Positions 32,884 to 40,062 of a stretch of DNA of 49,783 bases are shown here, in pieces. A program made the translations under genes and the position numbers. The notes under the pieces were generated by a model that was not told where the DNA came from, made no database searches, and was given only the letters and a program-made list of their open reading frames with translations. Location: contig DVOU01000027.1 of NCBI GenBank assembly GCA_018713365.1, positions 1-49,783 of the forward strand, in the 5' to 3' direction. Position 1 is the stretch's first letter, and every line of letters starts with the position of its first letter. Source of the DNA: Pullichristensenella excrementipullorum (lineage in GTDB: Bacteria > Bacillota > Clostridia > Christensenellales > Aristaeellaceae).

Positions 32884-34407
32884 TTGAAGAGAACATGGAA
32901 TCTCATCTCCCTCGGCTCGATGTGGCTGATGCTCACCGGGCTTTTGCTCTCGCTGCTCTCCGGCGGCGGCGCAGCGGCGATGGACACGGCGGCGCGCGTC
33001 TGTCTGGCGGCGGCGGTGGCGCTGTTCATCGCTTCGGCGCTGCTGCGTCCACGCGCGCTGCGCGCGGAGGCGGCGGGGCGCGTCGCCGGCATGGAGGCTG
33101 TGAGCGCCGCGCCCCAGTGCGGCTTTGGCGACGTGGCCGCGAATGAGGAAGCGAAAAAGAGCCTCGAAGGGCTGGTAGACTACCTCAGGGACCCGCAGAA
33201 ATATGCCCGCTACGGTGCGCGCATGCCGCGCGGCGTGCTGCTCTACGGCCCGCCCGGCACGGGCAAGACGCTGCTGGCGCGGGCGTTGGCAGGCGAGGCG
33301 GGCGTGCCCTTCTTCGCCCTTTCCGGCTCGGATTTCGTGCAGATGTACGTGGGCGTGGGCGCGAGCCGCGTGCGCGAATTGTTCAAAAACGCGCGCAAGG
33401 CCAGCAAGTGCGTCATCTTCATCGACGAGATCGACGCCATGGCCAAAAAGCGCGACGAGCAGTCTTCCGACGAGCGCGACCAGACCCTCAACGCGCTCCT
33501 CAGCGAGATGTCCGGCTTCCGGCCGTCCGAGGGTATCATCGTGCTGGCGGCAACCAACCGTCTGGACACCCTTGACCCCGCGCTGCTGCGCCCCGGGCGC
33601 TTCGACCGCCAGATAGAAGTCGGGCTGCCGGGTCGGGAGGAGCGCTTGAGCATCCTCCGCCTGCACAGCCGCAACAAACCGCTTTCGCGCGCCGTCGATC
33701 TTGAGGCGCTGGCGGGGGACACGAGCTGCTTTTCCGGGGCTTCTCTGGAAAACCTGCTCAACGAGGCCGCCATCGCCGCGGCCGGGCGCGGCGCGGAGGC
33801 CATCGAGCCGGACGATGTGCGCGGCGCGTTTTATAAAACCGTGGCCGGCGCCGACCGCAAAAGTACGGCCACGCGCGCGGAAAGGCGCGTCATCGCCGTA
33901 CACGAGGCCGGACACGCGCTCGCCTCCCTGACGCTGACGCCGGAAAACCGCCTGCGGCGCGTGAGTATCCTGCCCGCGGGCGGCGGCGCGGCGGGTTACA
34001 ATCTCTCCATACCGCCCGAGCGCACGATGCTGGAAAAGCGGCAAATCGAGCGGCAGATCGAGGTGTTGCTGGCCGGGCGCGCAGCGGAACTGCTGGTGGG
34101 CGGCGAGGAAGCCGTGACCGCCGGAGCCGCCAACGACCTGACCCGCGCGGCGGAGCTTGCCGCGGCGCTGGTGATGGATCTGGGCATGGCTGGGGAGCCC
34201 GCCGTCTCCCTGCGGGCGCTCAACCGCGCCTGCGGCGGGGGTGACGAATCCAAGGCGCTCTGCCGGCAAAAGCTCGCGGAGCTGTTCGAGCGCGTCAGCG
34301 CCCTGCTTTTGGAGCGCGCGGACGACCTGCTGCTGCTCACAGACGCGCTGGTGGAGCGGGAGGCCATGAGCGGCGAGGAAGTCGAAGCGCTCCTGCGCGC
34401 CGCGTAA
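32884..34407 (+). CDS. Compact FtsH-family membrane AAA+ zinc protease
   Basis: A 507-residue protease with two closely spaced N-terminal membrane helices (about residues 8-25 and 37-53), so the extracytoplasmic loop is only about 10 residues; canonical FtsH has about 70. The AAA+ domain has Walker A GPPGTGKT (122-129), IFIDEIDAM and the second region of homology AATNRLDTLDPALLRPGRFD. The M41 protease has HEAGH (340-344) and the third zinc ligand Asp in AANDLTRA. TTG 32884 is chosen because GAGGTG is 6 nt upstream and the ATG at 32857 precedes the predicted transcription start. A full-length FtsH may exist elsewhere. It sits directly before the spoIIA operon. Confidence 0.85.
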   Translation: MKRTWNLISLGSMWLMLTGLLLSLLSGGGAAAMDTAARVCLAAAVALFIASALLRPRALRAEAAGRVAGMEAVSAAPQCGFGDVAANEEAKKSLEGLVDYLRDPQKYARYGARMPRGVLLYGPPGTGKTLLARALAGEAGVPFFALSGSDFVQMYVGVGASRVRELFKNARKASKCVIFIDEIDAMAKKRDEQSSDERDQTLNALLSEMSGFRPSEGIIVLAATNRLDTLDPALLRPGRFDRQIEVGLPGREERLSILRLHSRNKPLSRAVDLEALAGDTSCFSGASLENLLNEAAIAAAGRGAEAIEPDDVRGAFYKTVAGADRKSTATRAERRVIAVHEAGHALASLTLTPENRLRRVSILPAGGGAAGYNLSIPPERTMLEKRQIERQIEVLLAGRAAELLVGGEEAVTAGAANDLTRAAELAAALVMDLGMAGEPAVSLRALNRACGGGDESKALCRQKLAELFERVSALLLERADDLLLLTDALVEREAMSGEEVEALLRAA

Positions 34408-34470
34408 AGCGGCGAACGCCGCGCCGTCGAACGATTTGCACCATCCGACAGAAATTCCCCTCTGCCCGAC

Positions 34471-34500
34471 AAAGGAAACGACAGAGAAAGCATGGAATCC
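34471..34500 (+). promoter_or_regulatory. Sigma-H-like promoter of the spoIIA operon
   Basis: AAAGGAAAC (34471-34479), a 12-bp spacer and ATGGAATCC (34492-34500), against the known Bacillus consensus RnAGGAwWW, 11-12 bp, RnnGAATww. The spoIIA operon is a sigma-H target in Bacillus. Confidence 0.6.
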
Positions 34501-34541
34501 TTCCCCGAACGTTGCTGCGAAGGGAATGATTCCATGCTTTC
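34486..34541. repeat. Long inverted repeat from the sigma-H -10 to the spoIIAA start codon
   Basis: Perfect 14-bp arms (34486-34499 and 34528-34541) plus inner 5-bp arms (TTCCC 34501-34505, GGGAA 34522-34526) after one mismatch. The left arm contains the sigma-H -10; the right arm contains part of the SD and the ATG of spoIIAA. There is no T-run, so it is not a terminator. Confidence 0.85.
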
Positions 34542-34839
34542 CTATGAGAAACACAAAGACAGGCTCACCGTGCATCTGGAGGGGGAATTGGACCACGCGC
34601 GCGTCGGGCCTATCCGCGCCGAATTGGACGCGCTGCTGGGCGACGCGCGCATCCGGCACCTCATCCTCGACCTCGGCGCCGTCAGCTTCATGGACAGCTC
34701 GGCCATCGGGCTGGTCATTGGCCGCTACAAGGCTTTGGCGCGGCGCGGGGGCAGGGTGTCCGTCGCCGGGATCACGCCGCGCGTGGACAGGATCTTTGAA
34801 ATGGCGGGGCTGTATACCATCGTCGAAAAACTGGCTTGA
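34534..34839 (+). CDS. spoIIAA: Anti-sigma-F factor antagonist SpoIIAA
   Basis: A 101-residue STAS-domain protein. The key motif is SFMDSSAIGLVIGRYK, with Ser56 equivalent to the serine that SpoIIAB phosphorylates. Dephosphorylated SpoIIAA releases sigma-F from SpoIIAB in the forespore. Bacillus SpoIIAA has 117 residues; this one is slightly shorter at the end. ATG 34534 is chosen because GAAGGGA is 8 nt upstream. The ATG at 34492 would give a 14-residue extension without an SD and lies in the -10 region. The gene starts inside a palindrome. spoIIAB follows 15 bp later. Confidence 0.93.
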   Translation: MLSYEKHKDRLTVHLEGELDHARVGPIRAELDALLGDARIRHLILDLGAVSFMDSSAIGLVIGRYKALARRGGRVSVAGITPRVDRIFEMAGLYTIVEKLA

Positions 34840-34854
34840 AGCGGAGGGGCGGAT

Positions 34855-35310
34855 ATGAGGATCAAAAATGAGATGCGGCTGGACTTTCCCGCCGCCGGCA
34901 AAAACGAGAGCTTCGCGCGGCTGGTCATCAGCGCTTTCATCCTGCCGCTCGACCCGACGCTGGAGGAGCTTTCCGACGTCAAGACCGCCGTATCCGAAGC
35001 CGTGACCAACGCCATCGTTCACGGCTATGGCGGCGGCGAGGGCACCGTGCGCCTGCACGCCACGCTGTTTGAAGACGATCTTTTGCGCGTGGACGTCATC
35101 GACGCCGGGCGCGGCATCGAAAATGTGGAAATGGCCCGCACGCCATTTTTCACCACCTGCGAGGATGACGAGCGCTCCGGCATGGGCTTTACCGTCATGG
35201 AGAGCTTCATGGACGCGGTGCAGGTGACCTCCAAGGTCGGCCGCGGCACCACCGTGCGCCTCGAAAAGCGCCTGCGCGCCTGCGAAGAGCGGGCCGCGCG
35301 CCGCGCTTGA
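34855..35310 (+). CDS. spoIIAB: Anti-sigma-F factor / serine kinase SpoIIAB
   Basis: A 151-residue anti-sigma factor with a GHKL-type ATPase fold. The N-box VSEAVTNAIVHGY has Glu48 and Asn52, equivalent to Bacillus Glu46 and Asn50. The G1 box DAGRGIEN (Asp83) and G2 region GMGFTVMESF are intact, so ATP binding and SpoIIAA kinase activity are expected. It holds sigma-F inactive before septation. The ATG follows GGAGGGG. Its TGA overlaps the TTG start of sigF. Contrast it with the RsbW-like protein at 9267, which has lost these residues. Confidence 0.95.
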   Translation: MRIKNEMRLDFPAAGKNESFARLVISAFILPLDPTLEELSDVKTAVSEAVTNAIVHGYGGGEGTVRLHATLFEDDLLRVDVIDAGRGIENVEMARTPFFTTCEDDERSGMGFTVMESFMDAVQVTSKVGRGTTVRLEKRLRACEERAARRA

Positions 35311-36035
35311 CGCCGGACAAACACGAAAGCACGCGCAGGCTGCTGCAAAGCGCCCATGCAGGCGATCAGGAGGCGCGCGAGGCGCTGGTGCGGGAGAATC
35401 TGCCGCTCGTCCGCCATCTGGTCAGGCGCTTTCAGGACCGGGGGCGGGAATACGACGATCTCTTTCAATACGGCTGCCTCGGCCTGCTCAAGGCCATCGA
35501 CCGCTTCGACCCCAGCTTTGGCACCGCTTTTTCTACATACGCCGTCCCGGTCATCCTCGGCGAGATACGGCGCTTTCTGCGCGATGACGGCAGCATCCAT
35601 GTGGCGCGTTCCATCAAGGAAAACGCCCGCCGCGTGGAGGAAGCCCGGCAGGCGATCGTGCGAGCGACGGGTCATGAGCCGACGGTGGACGCACTCTGCG
35701 AGGCGGTGGGGCTTGCGCGCGAGGACGTGCTGCTCGCCCTCAACGCGCGCAAGGGCGTGCGCTCTCTGGACGCCTGTGTGGACGCGGATGGGGAACTGCC
35801 CCTTGGGGAGACGCTGGGCGCAGACTGCATGGAGGCGGTAGAAAAAAGGCTCCTGCTGGGGAGCCTTTTGAAGATGTTGCCCAAGGAAGAGATGCGCCTG
35901 ATCGCCATGCGCTACTTCGCGCGGCGCACGCAGACGGACATCGCCAAAGAGATGGGCATCTCGCAGGTGCAGGTCTCGCGCATGGAGAGCCGCATCCTCA
36001 AACGGCTGCGGCAATATGCAGAAATCGGTCTGTAA
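35307..36035 (+). CDS. sigF: Sporulation sigma factor SigF
   Basis: A 242-residue forespore sigma factor. Region 2 is YDDLFQYGCLGLLKAIDRFDP and STYAVPVILGEIRRFLRDDG; region 3 is EPTVDALCEAVGLAREDVL; region 4 has the helix-turn-helix QTDIAKEMGISQVQVSRMES. It starts with TTG overlapping the SpoIIAB stop (TTGA), which implies translational coupling and fixed stoichiometry. The last codons (Ile-Gly-Leu-stop) come from a 21-bp repeat unit shared with lysA. Only 3 bp separate it from the convergent lysA stop. spoVA genes, which follow in Bacillus, are absent here. Confidence 0.95.
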   Translation: MTPDKHESTRRLLQSAHAGDQEAREALVRENLPLVRHLVRRFQDRGREYDDLFQYGCLGLLKAIDRFDPSFGTAFSTYAVPVILGEIRRFLRDDGSIHVARSIKENARRVEEARQAIVRATGHEPTVDALCEAVGLAREDVLLALNARKGVRSLDACVDADGELPLGETLGADCMEAVEKRLLLGSLLKMLPKEEMRLIAMRYFARRTQTDIAKEMGISQVQVSRMESRILKRLRQYAEIGL

Positions 36036-36094
36036 ATATCAGACTTTGGTCGCAGAATCAGAGACTTCGGTCCATAAATTCAAGGCTTCGGTCT
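36021..36094. repeat. 21-bp tandem repeat spanning the sigF and lysA stop codons
   Basis: GGTC cores recur at 36027, 36048, 36069 and 36090, exactly 21 bp apart. On the minus strand the units read GACCGAAGCC, GACCGAAGTC, GACCAAAGTC and a partial GACCGATTTC, each plus 11 variable bases. The units supply the sigF TAA and the lysA TGA and are AT-richer than their surroundings. Confidence 0.85.
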
Positions 36095-37358
36095 CTTTCT
36101 TGATGTCCGACCAATAGGGCGTGCGGTCGATGGTGGCGAAGTAGTCCAGAGGCGTCTCCGCGCGGCGTATCTGCTTGAAAGTGCCGTCCTCGTGCAGAAG
36201 CACTTCCGCCGAACGCAGCTTTCCGTTGTAGTTGTAGCCCATGGAATAGCCGTGCGCGCCGGTATCGTGGATGACCACAAGGTCGCCAATGTCGATGTGC
36301 GGCAGCGGCCGGTCGATGGCGAACTTGTCGTTGTTCTCGCACAGAGAGCCGACGATGTCGTAGATGTGATCGCAGGGCTGATCTTCCTTGCCGGCGATGG
36401 TGATGTGGTGATAAGCGCCGTACATGGCCGGGCGCATCAGGTCCACGGCGCAGGCGTCCAGACCGATATACTCCTTGTAGATGTGCTTTTCGTGGATGGC
36501 CGTGGCCACCAGACAGCCGTGCGGGCCGGTCATGTAGCGCCCCAGTTCGCTGGCGATGTGTACGTTCATGCCCGTGGGCGCGATCATGCGCTCGTAGAGC
36601 CTGCGCACGTCGTCGGCGATCTCCTCGATGTCGGCGGGCGACTGCTGCGGGCGGTAGGGAATGCCTACGCCGCCGGAGAGGTTGACCATGAAAAAGTCCG
36701 CGCCCATGGTCTCGTGCGCTTCCACGGCCAACTTGAAGAGCATGCGGGCGATGGTGGGGTAATAGCCCGCGTCCGTGGAATTGCTGGCAAGGAGCGTGTG
36801 CAGCCCAAACTGCTTGACGCCCTCGTTTTGCAGCATGCGGATGGCCTGAAAGATCTGTGGGCGGGTCATGCCGTATTTGGCGTCCCACGGGTGGCCCATG
36901 CAGGTGTTGCCGATGTGCAGCTCTCCGCCGGGGTTGTAGCGCAGGCAGATCTTTTCCGGGATGCCGCCGTTCTTTTTGAGGAACTCTATGTGGGTGATGT
37001 CGTCCAGATTGATGATGGCGCCCAGTTCGCGCGCGTACCTGTAATCTGCGGCGGGGGTCATGTTGGAGGAGAACATGATGTCCTCTCCCTTGAAGCCCAC
37101 GGCTTTGGCCAGCATAAGTTCCGTGATGGAGGCGCAGTCCACGCCGCAGCCTTCGCTTTTCAGCACGGAGAGTATATAGGGATTGGGGTTGGCCTTGACG
37201 GCAAAGTGTTCGCGGAAACCGGCGTTCCAGGAAAACGCCGCCTGCACGCGGCGCGCCGTCTCGCGGATGCCCTTTTCGTCGTAGAGGTGGAAGGGCGTGG
37301 GGCAGGCCGCGGCGATCTCGCGGAGCTTTTTGGCGGAACAGAAGGGCAGCCTCTGCAT
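36039..37358 (-). CDS. lysA: Diaminopimelate decarboxylase
   Basis: A 439-residue PLP enzyme of fold type III that makes lysine from meso-diaminopimelate. The PLP lysine is in HFAVKANPNPYIL; MVNLSGGVGIPYRP is the phosphate-binding glycine loop; the C-terminal barrel contains the DTGAHGYSMGYNYNG motif. ATG 37358 is selected behind GGAGGAAT. The C-terminus carries an extra repeat-encoded tail, ...TEALNLWTEVSDSATKV, beyond the usual end near YFATIDRT. It converges on sigF with a 3-bp gap. In Bacillus lysA follows spoVA after the sigF operon, so this neighbourhood is an inverted relic of that order. Confidence 0.95.
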   Translation of the reverse strand: MQRLPFCSAKKLREIAAACPTPFHLYDEKGIRETARRVQAAFSWNAGFREHFAVKANPNPYILSVLKSEGCGVDCASITELMLAKAVGFKGEDIMFSSNMTPAADYRYARELGAIINLDDITHIEFLKKNGGIPEKICLRYNPGGELHIGNTCMGHPWDAKYGMTRPQIFQAIRMLQNEGVKQFGLHTLLASNSTDAGYYPTIARMLFKLAVEAHETMGADFFMVNLSGGVGIPYRPQQSPADIEEIADDVRRLYERMIAPTGMNVHIASELGRYMTGPHGCLVATAIHEKHIYKEYIGLDACAVDLMRPAMYGAYHHITIAGKEDQPCDHIYDIVGSLCENNDKFAIDRPLPHIDIGDLVVIHDTGAHGYSMGYNYNGKLRSAEVLLHEDGTFKQIRRAETPLDYFATIDRTPYWSDIKKETEALNLWTEVSDSATKV

Positions 37359-37384
37359 AAGTATTCCTCCCTGCATAAATATTC
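37353..37384. repeat. Short tandem duplication over the lysA start
   Basis: CTGCATAAGTATTC (37353-37366) and CTGCATAAATATTC (37371-37384) are direct repeats 18 bp apart with one mismatch. Each copy includes an ATG on the minus strand; only the inner one has a spaced SD. Confidence 0.7.
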
Positions 37385-37406
37385 GCGCTGCCAAGGGAAC
37401 ACTGCA

Positions 37407-37435
37407 ATGATAGGCATTTTTGGCGCGCACGTCAA
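37407..37435 (-). promoter_or_regulatory. lysA promoter
   Basis: On the minus strand, TTGACG (37435-37430), a 17-bp spacer and TATCAT (37412-37407). It is divergent from the promoter of the radical SAM gene. Confidence 0.65.
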
Positions 37436-37484
37436 GCGTGTTCCCGTTTAATTCCGAAAAATTTGATTCTTTAACATTCCGCCG

Positions 37485-37513
37485 TTGAAGAACGGCGCGT
37501 TTCGTGTTATAAA
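37485..37513 (+). promoter_or_regulatory. Promoter of the radical SAM/rng/miaB run
   Basis: TTGAAG (37485-37490), a 17-bp spacer ending in TGT, and TATAAA (37508-37513). The -35 sits in a 7-bp palindrome, CGCCGTT-GAAG-AACGGCG (37480-37497), which could be an operator. Confidence 0.65.
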
Positions 37514-37546
37514 GTAAGTTGGATGTTTATTGGTGGAGGTATCGCT

Positions 37547-39388
37547 TTGAACCTTTCGCAACGTGTGGACGCGCTGTTGGAGCGCGTGGAAAAGCCAGTG
37601 CGCTACATGGGCGGCGAGTTTGGCTGCACGGTCAAGGACCCGTCGACGGTGGATGTGCGCTACGCATTTCTCTTTCCCGACACCTACGAAGTCGGCATGT
37701 CCCATCTGGGCATGAAGATACTCTATCACGCCATCAACGCGCGCGAGGACGCCCTCTGTGAGCGCGTCTTTTCCCCGTGGGTGGACATGGCCGCGCTGAT
37801 GCGTGCGGAGAACATACCCCTGTTCACGCTCGAGAGCCGCACGCCGGTGCGCGAGTTCGACCTCCTGGGCATCACGCTGCAATACGAGATGAGCTTCAGC
37901 AATATCCTCGAAGCGCTGGATCTGGCCGGCATACCGCTGCGCAGCGCCGAGCGGGCATCAGGACCCTTCGTCATCTGCGGCGGACCCTGCGCCTTCAACC
38001 CGGAACCGCTCGCGCCTTTTGTCGATCTGTTCGTGCTTGGCGACGGCGAGGTCTCCACCCATCAGACCATCGAGGTCTACAAGCAGTGGAAGGCCTCGGG
38101 CCTGCCGCGCGAAGAGTATCTGCGCATGGCGGCGCAGATACCCGGCGTCTATGTGCCCTCGTTTTACGATGTAAGCTACCATGCCGACGGCACCATCGCC
38201 GCCATCGAGCCAAAGGAAGGGACGAGCGCGCCCAAGGTGGTCTACAAGGCGCTGGTCAACGACCTGACGAGCGCCGAGTACCCGGAAAGGCTCATCGTGC
38301 CTTACGGCGAGATCGTCCACGACCGCATCATGCTGGAGATCTTCCGCGGCTGCACGCGCGGCTGCCGTTTCTGTCAGGCGGGCATGATCTACCGCCCCGT
38401 GCGCGAGCGCTCCATGGACAGACTCCTCGAACTGGCGGAAAAGCTGGTGCGCGCCACGGGCTATGACGAAATATCGCTGATGAGCCTCTCCAGCGGCGAT
38501 TATTCCTGCCTGCCGGAGTTGGCGCGGGAGATGGTGCGGCGCTTTGCCGCCAAGCGGGTGAAGATCTCGCTGCCCTCCCAGCGCATCGACAATGTGCTTA
38601 CCGACACGCTCAGGGAGACGCAGAAGGTGCGCAAAACGGCGCTGACGCTGGCGCCGGAGGCCGGCACGCAGCGCCTGCGAGACGTCATCAACAAGGGCGT
38701 CACGGAAGAAGACCTCATCCGTTCGGTGACGGACGCCTTCGAGCAGGGCTGGTCGGCGGTCAAGCTCTATTTCATGATCGGCCTGCCCACGGAGACGGAC
38801 GAGGACGTGCTGGGCATCGCCCGTCTGGCGGGACTGGTGCGCTCCTGCTATCTGTCGCTTCCCAGGGAAAAGCGCGCGCCCGGCCTTCGCATCACGGTGA
38901 GCGCCTCGGTGTTCGTGCCGAAGAACTTCACGCCCTTCCAGTGGGCGGCGCAGTTGCGCGGCGAGGAAGTGGCGCGCCGCCAGCAACTGCTCAAGCACGA
39001 GCTTGGCAAGATCAAGGGCGTGGATTTCAAGTACCACGCCGTGGACTTGAGTTACATCGAGGCGGTGTTCGCCCGCGGCGACCGACGTCTGGCCGACGTG
39101 CTGGAGCGCGCATGGCGCCTTGGCTGCCGCTTTGACGGCTGGTCGGATCAGTTCCGCTGCGACCTCTGGCGGCAGGCGTTCGAGGATTGCGGCATCGACC
39201 CGGACTTCTACGCCTGCCGCGAGCGCCCCGACGGCGAGATGTTCCCGTGGGAACACCTTGACGCGGGCGTGAGCCGCGAGTTTTTGCTCCGGGAATGGAA
39301 AAAAGCGCAAAACGCCGAGCGCACGCAGGATTGCCGCAAGGGCTGCGTGGGCTGCGGCATGCGCCGTTATGAGGGGGCCTGCCGATGA
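37547..39388 (+). CDS. TIGR03960-family radical SAM protein
   Basis: A 613-residue protein of the TIGR03960 family. Residues 1-240 resemble a B12-binding-like/N-terminal domain (DPSTVDVRYAFLFPDTYEVG). The radical SAM cluster is CTRGCRFC with Cys269, Cys273 and Cys276 (CxxxCxxC). A Cys-rich end CRKGCVGCGMRRYEGACR may bind a further cluster or zinc. Its reaction is unknown; the family is nearly always encoded next to DUF2344 and ribonuclease G, as here. TTG 37547 is chosen because GGAGGT is 6 nt upstream; the ATG at 37523 would begin only about three bases into the predicted transcript. Its stop overlaps the next gene by 4 bp. Confidence 0.88.
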   Translation: MNLSQRVDALLERVEKPVRYMGGEFGCTVKDPSTVDVRYAFLFPDTYEVGMSHLGMKILYHAINAREDALCERVFSPWVDMAALMRAENIPLFTLESRTPVREFDLLGITLQYEMSFSNILEALDLAGIPLRSAERASGPFVICGGPCAFNPEPLAPFVDLFVLGDGEVSTHQTIEVYKQWKASGLPREEYLRMAAQIPGVYVPSFYDVSYHADGTIAAIEPKEGTSAPKVVYKALVNDLTSAEYPERLIVPYGEIVHDRIMLEIFRGCTRGCRFCQAGMIYRPVRERSMDRLLELAEKLVRATGYDEISLMSLSSGDYSCLPELAREMVRRFAAKRVKISLPSQRIDNVLTDTLRETQKVRKTALTLAPEAGTQRLRDVINKGVTEEDLIRSVTDAFEQGWSAVKLYFMIGLPTETDEDVLGIARLAGLVRSCYLSLPREKRAPGLRITVSASVFVPKNFTPFQWAAQLRGEEVARRQQLLKHELGKIKGVDFKYHAVDLSYIEAVFARGDRRLADVLERAWRLGCRFDGWSDQFRCDLWRQAFEDCGIDPDFYACRERPDGEMFPWEHLDAGVSREFLLREWKKAQNAERTQDCRKGCVGCGMRRYEGACR

Positions 39389-40062
39389 GAACGCTTTTGC
39401 GCTTTGGCAAAACCAGCCGCTTGCGCTTTGTTTCGCACCTTGACCTTCAGCGCTTTTTCCAGCGCGCCCTCAACCGCACCGGCCTGCCCATCGCCTATTC
39501 GCAGGGCTTCAACCCCCACGCGCTGATGTCGTTCGCCTCGGCGCTGGCGGTGGGTTGGACGAGCGAATACGAGGTGCTGGACTTCCGCCTCTCTGCGCCC
39601 ATGGGGCGCGGCCGCGTCGAAGAAGCCGTGCGTCAGGCGCTGCCGGAAGATCTGCCCGTCCTCGGCGTGCGCACGGTGGACGACCGCTTTCCCGCCGCCA
39701 TGGCGCTGGTGCGCTGCGCGGACTACCGCATCGTGCCGGAAGGGGAGAGCGCACCCGCTGTTCTGAACGCTGTGGAGGCGTTCCGCGCCGCCGAACACGT
39801 CATGGGCGTGCGCAAGACGAAATCCGGCGAGCGCGAGATCGACATGCGGCCTCTGGCGCTCTCCCTCGAGGCACGGGAGGGCTGCCTGCTCGCGCGGCTG
39901 ATGCTCACTGAAAGGGACACGCTCAAACCGGACGTCCTCCTTGCCGGGCTGGCCTCGTTGGCGGGCGTTGAAGCGCCGCGCGCGCGCGTGCATCGCCTCT
40001 GCCTGCTGGGAGAAAACGCGACGAGTGAGCCGGTGCCGCTGATGGAGTGGAAGGACGCATGA
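39385..40062 (+). CDS. DUF2344/TIGR03936 protein, partner of the radical SAM protein
   Basis: A 225-residue protein of TIGR03936. The N-terminus RLRFVSHLDLQRFFQRALNRTGLPIAYSQGFNPHALMSFA is diagnostic. In some species this domain is fused to the TIGR03960 radical SAM protein, and here they overlap by 4 bp (ATGA), so they probably act together. No catalytic residues are known. It overlaps the rng start as well, so three genes are translationally linked. Association with RNase G suggests a role in RNA or ribosome modification, which is inference. Confidence 0.88.
   Translation: MRTLLRFGKTSRLRFVSHLDLQRFFQRALNRTGLPIAYSQGFNPHALMSFASALAVGWTSEYEVLDFRLSAPMGRGRVEEAVRQALPEDLPVLGVRTVDDRFPAAMALVRCADYRIVPEGESAPAVLNAVEAFRAAEHVMGVRKTKSGEREIDMRPLALSLEAREGCLLARLMLTERDTLKPDVLLAGLASLAGVEAPRARVHRLCLLGENATSEPVPLMEWKDA

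Noticed and set aside
34486..34541. Palindrome before spoIIAA as a transcription terminator
   Set aside because: No T-run follows on either strand and it includes the start codon of the next gene.
34492..34839. Earlier ATG at 34492 as the spoIIAA start
   Set aside because: It lacks an SD and lies in the predicted sigma-H -10; the added residues are not part of the STAS domain.
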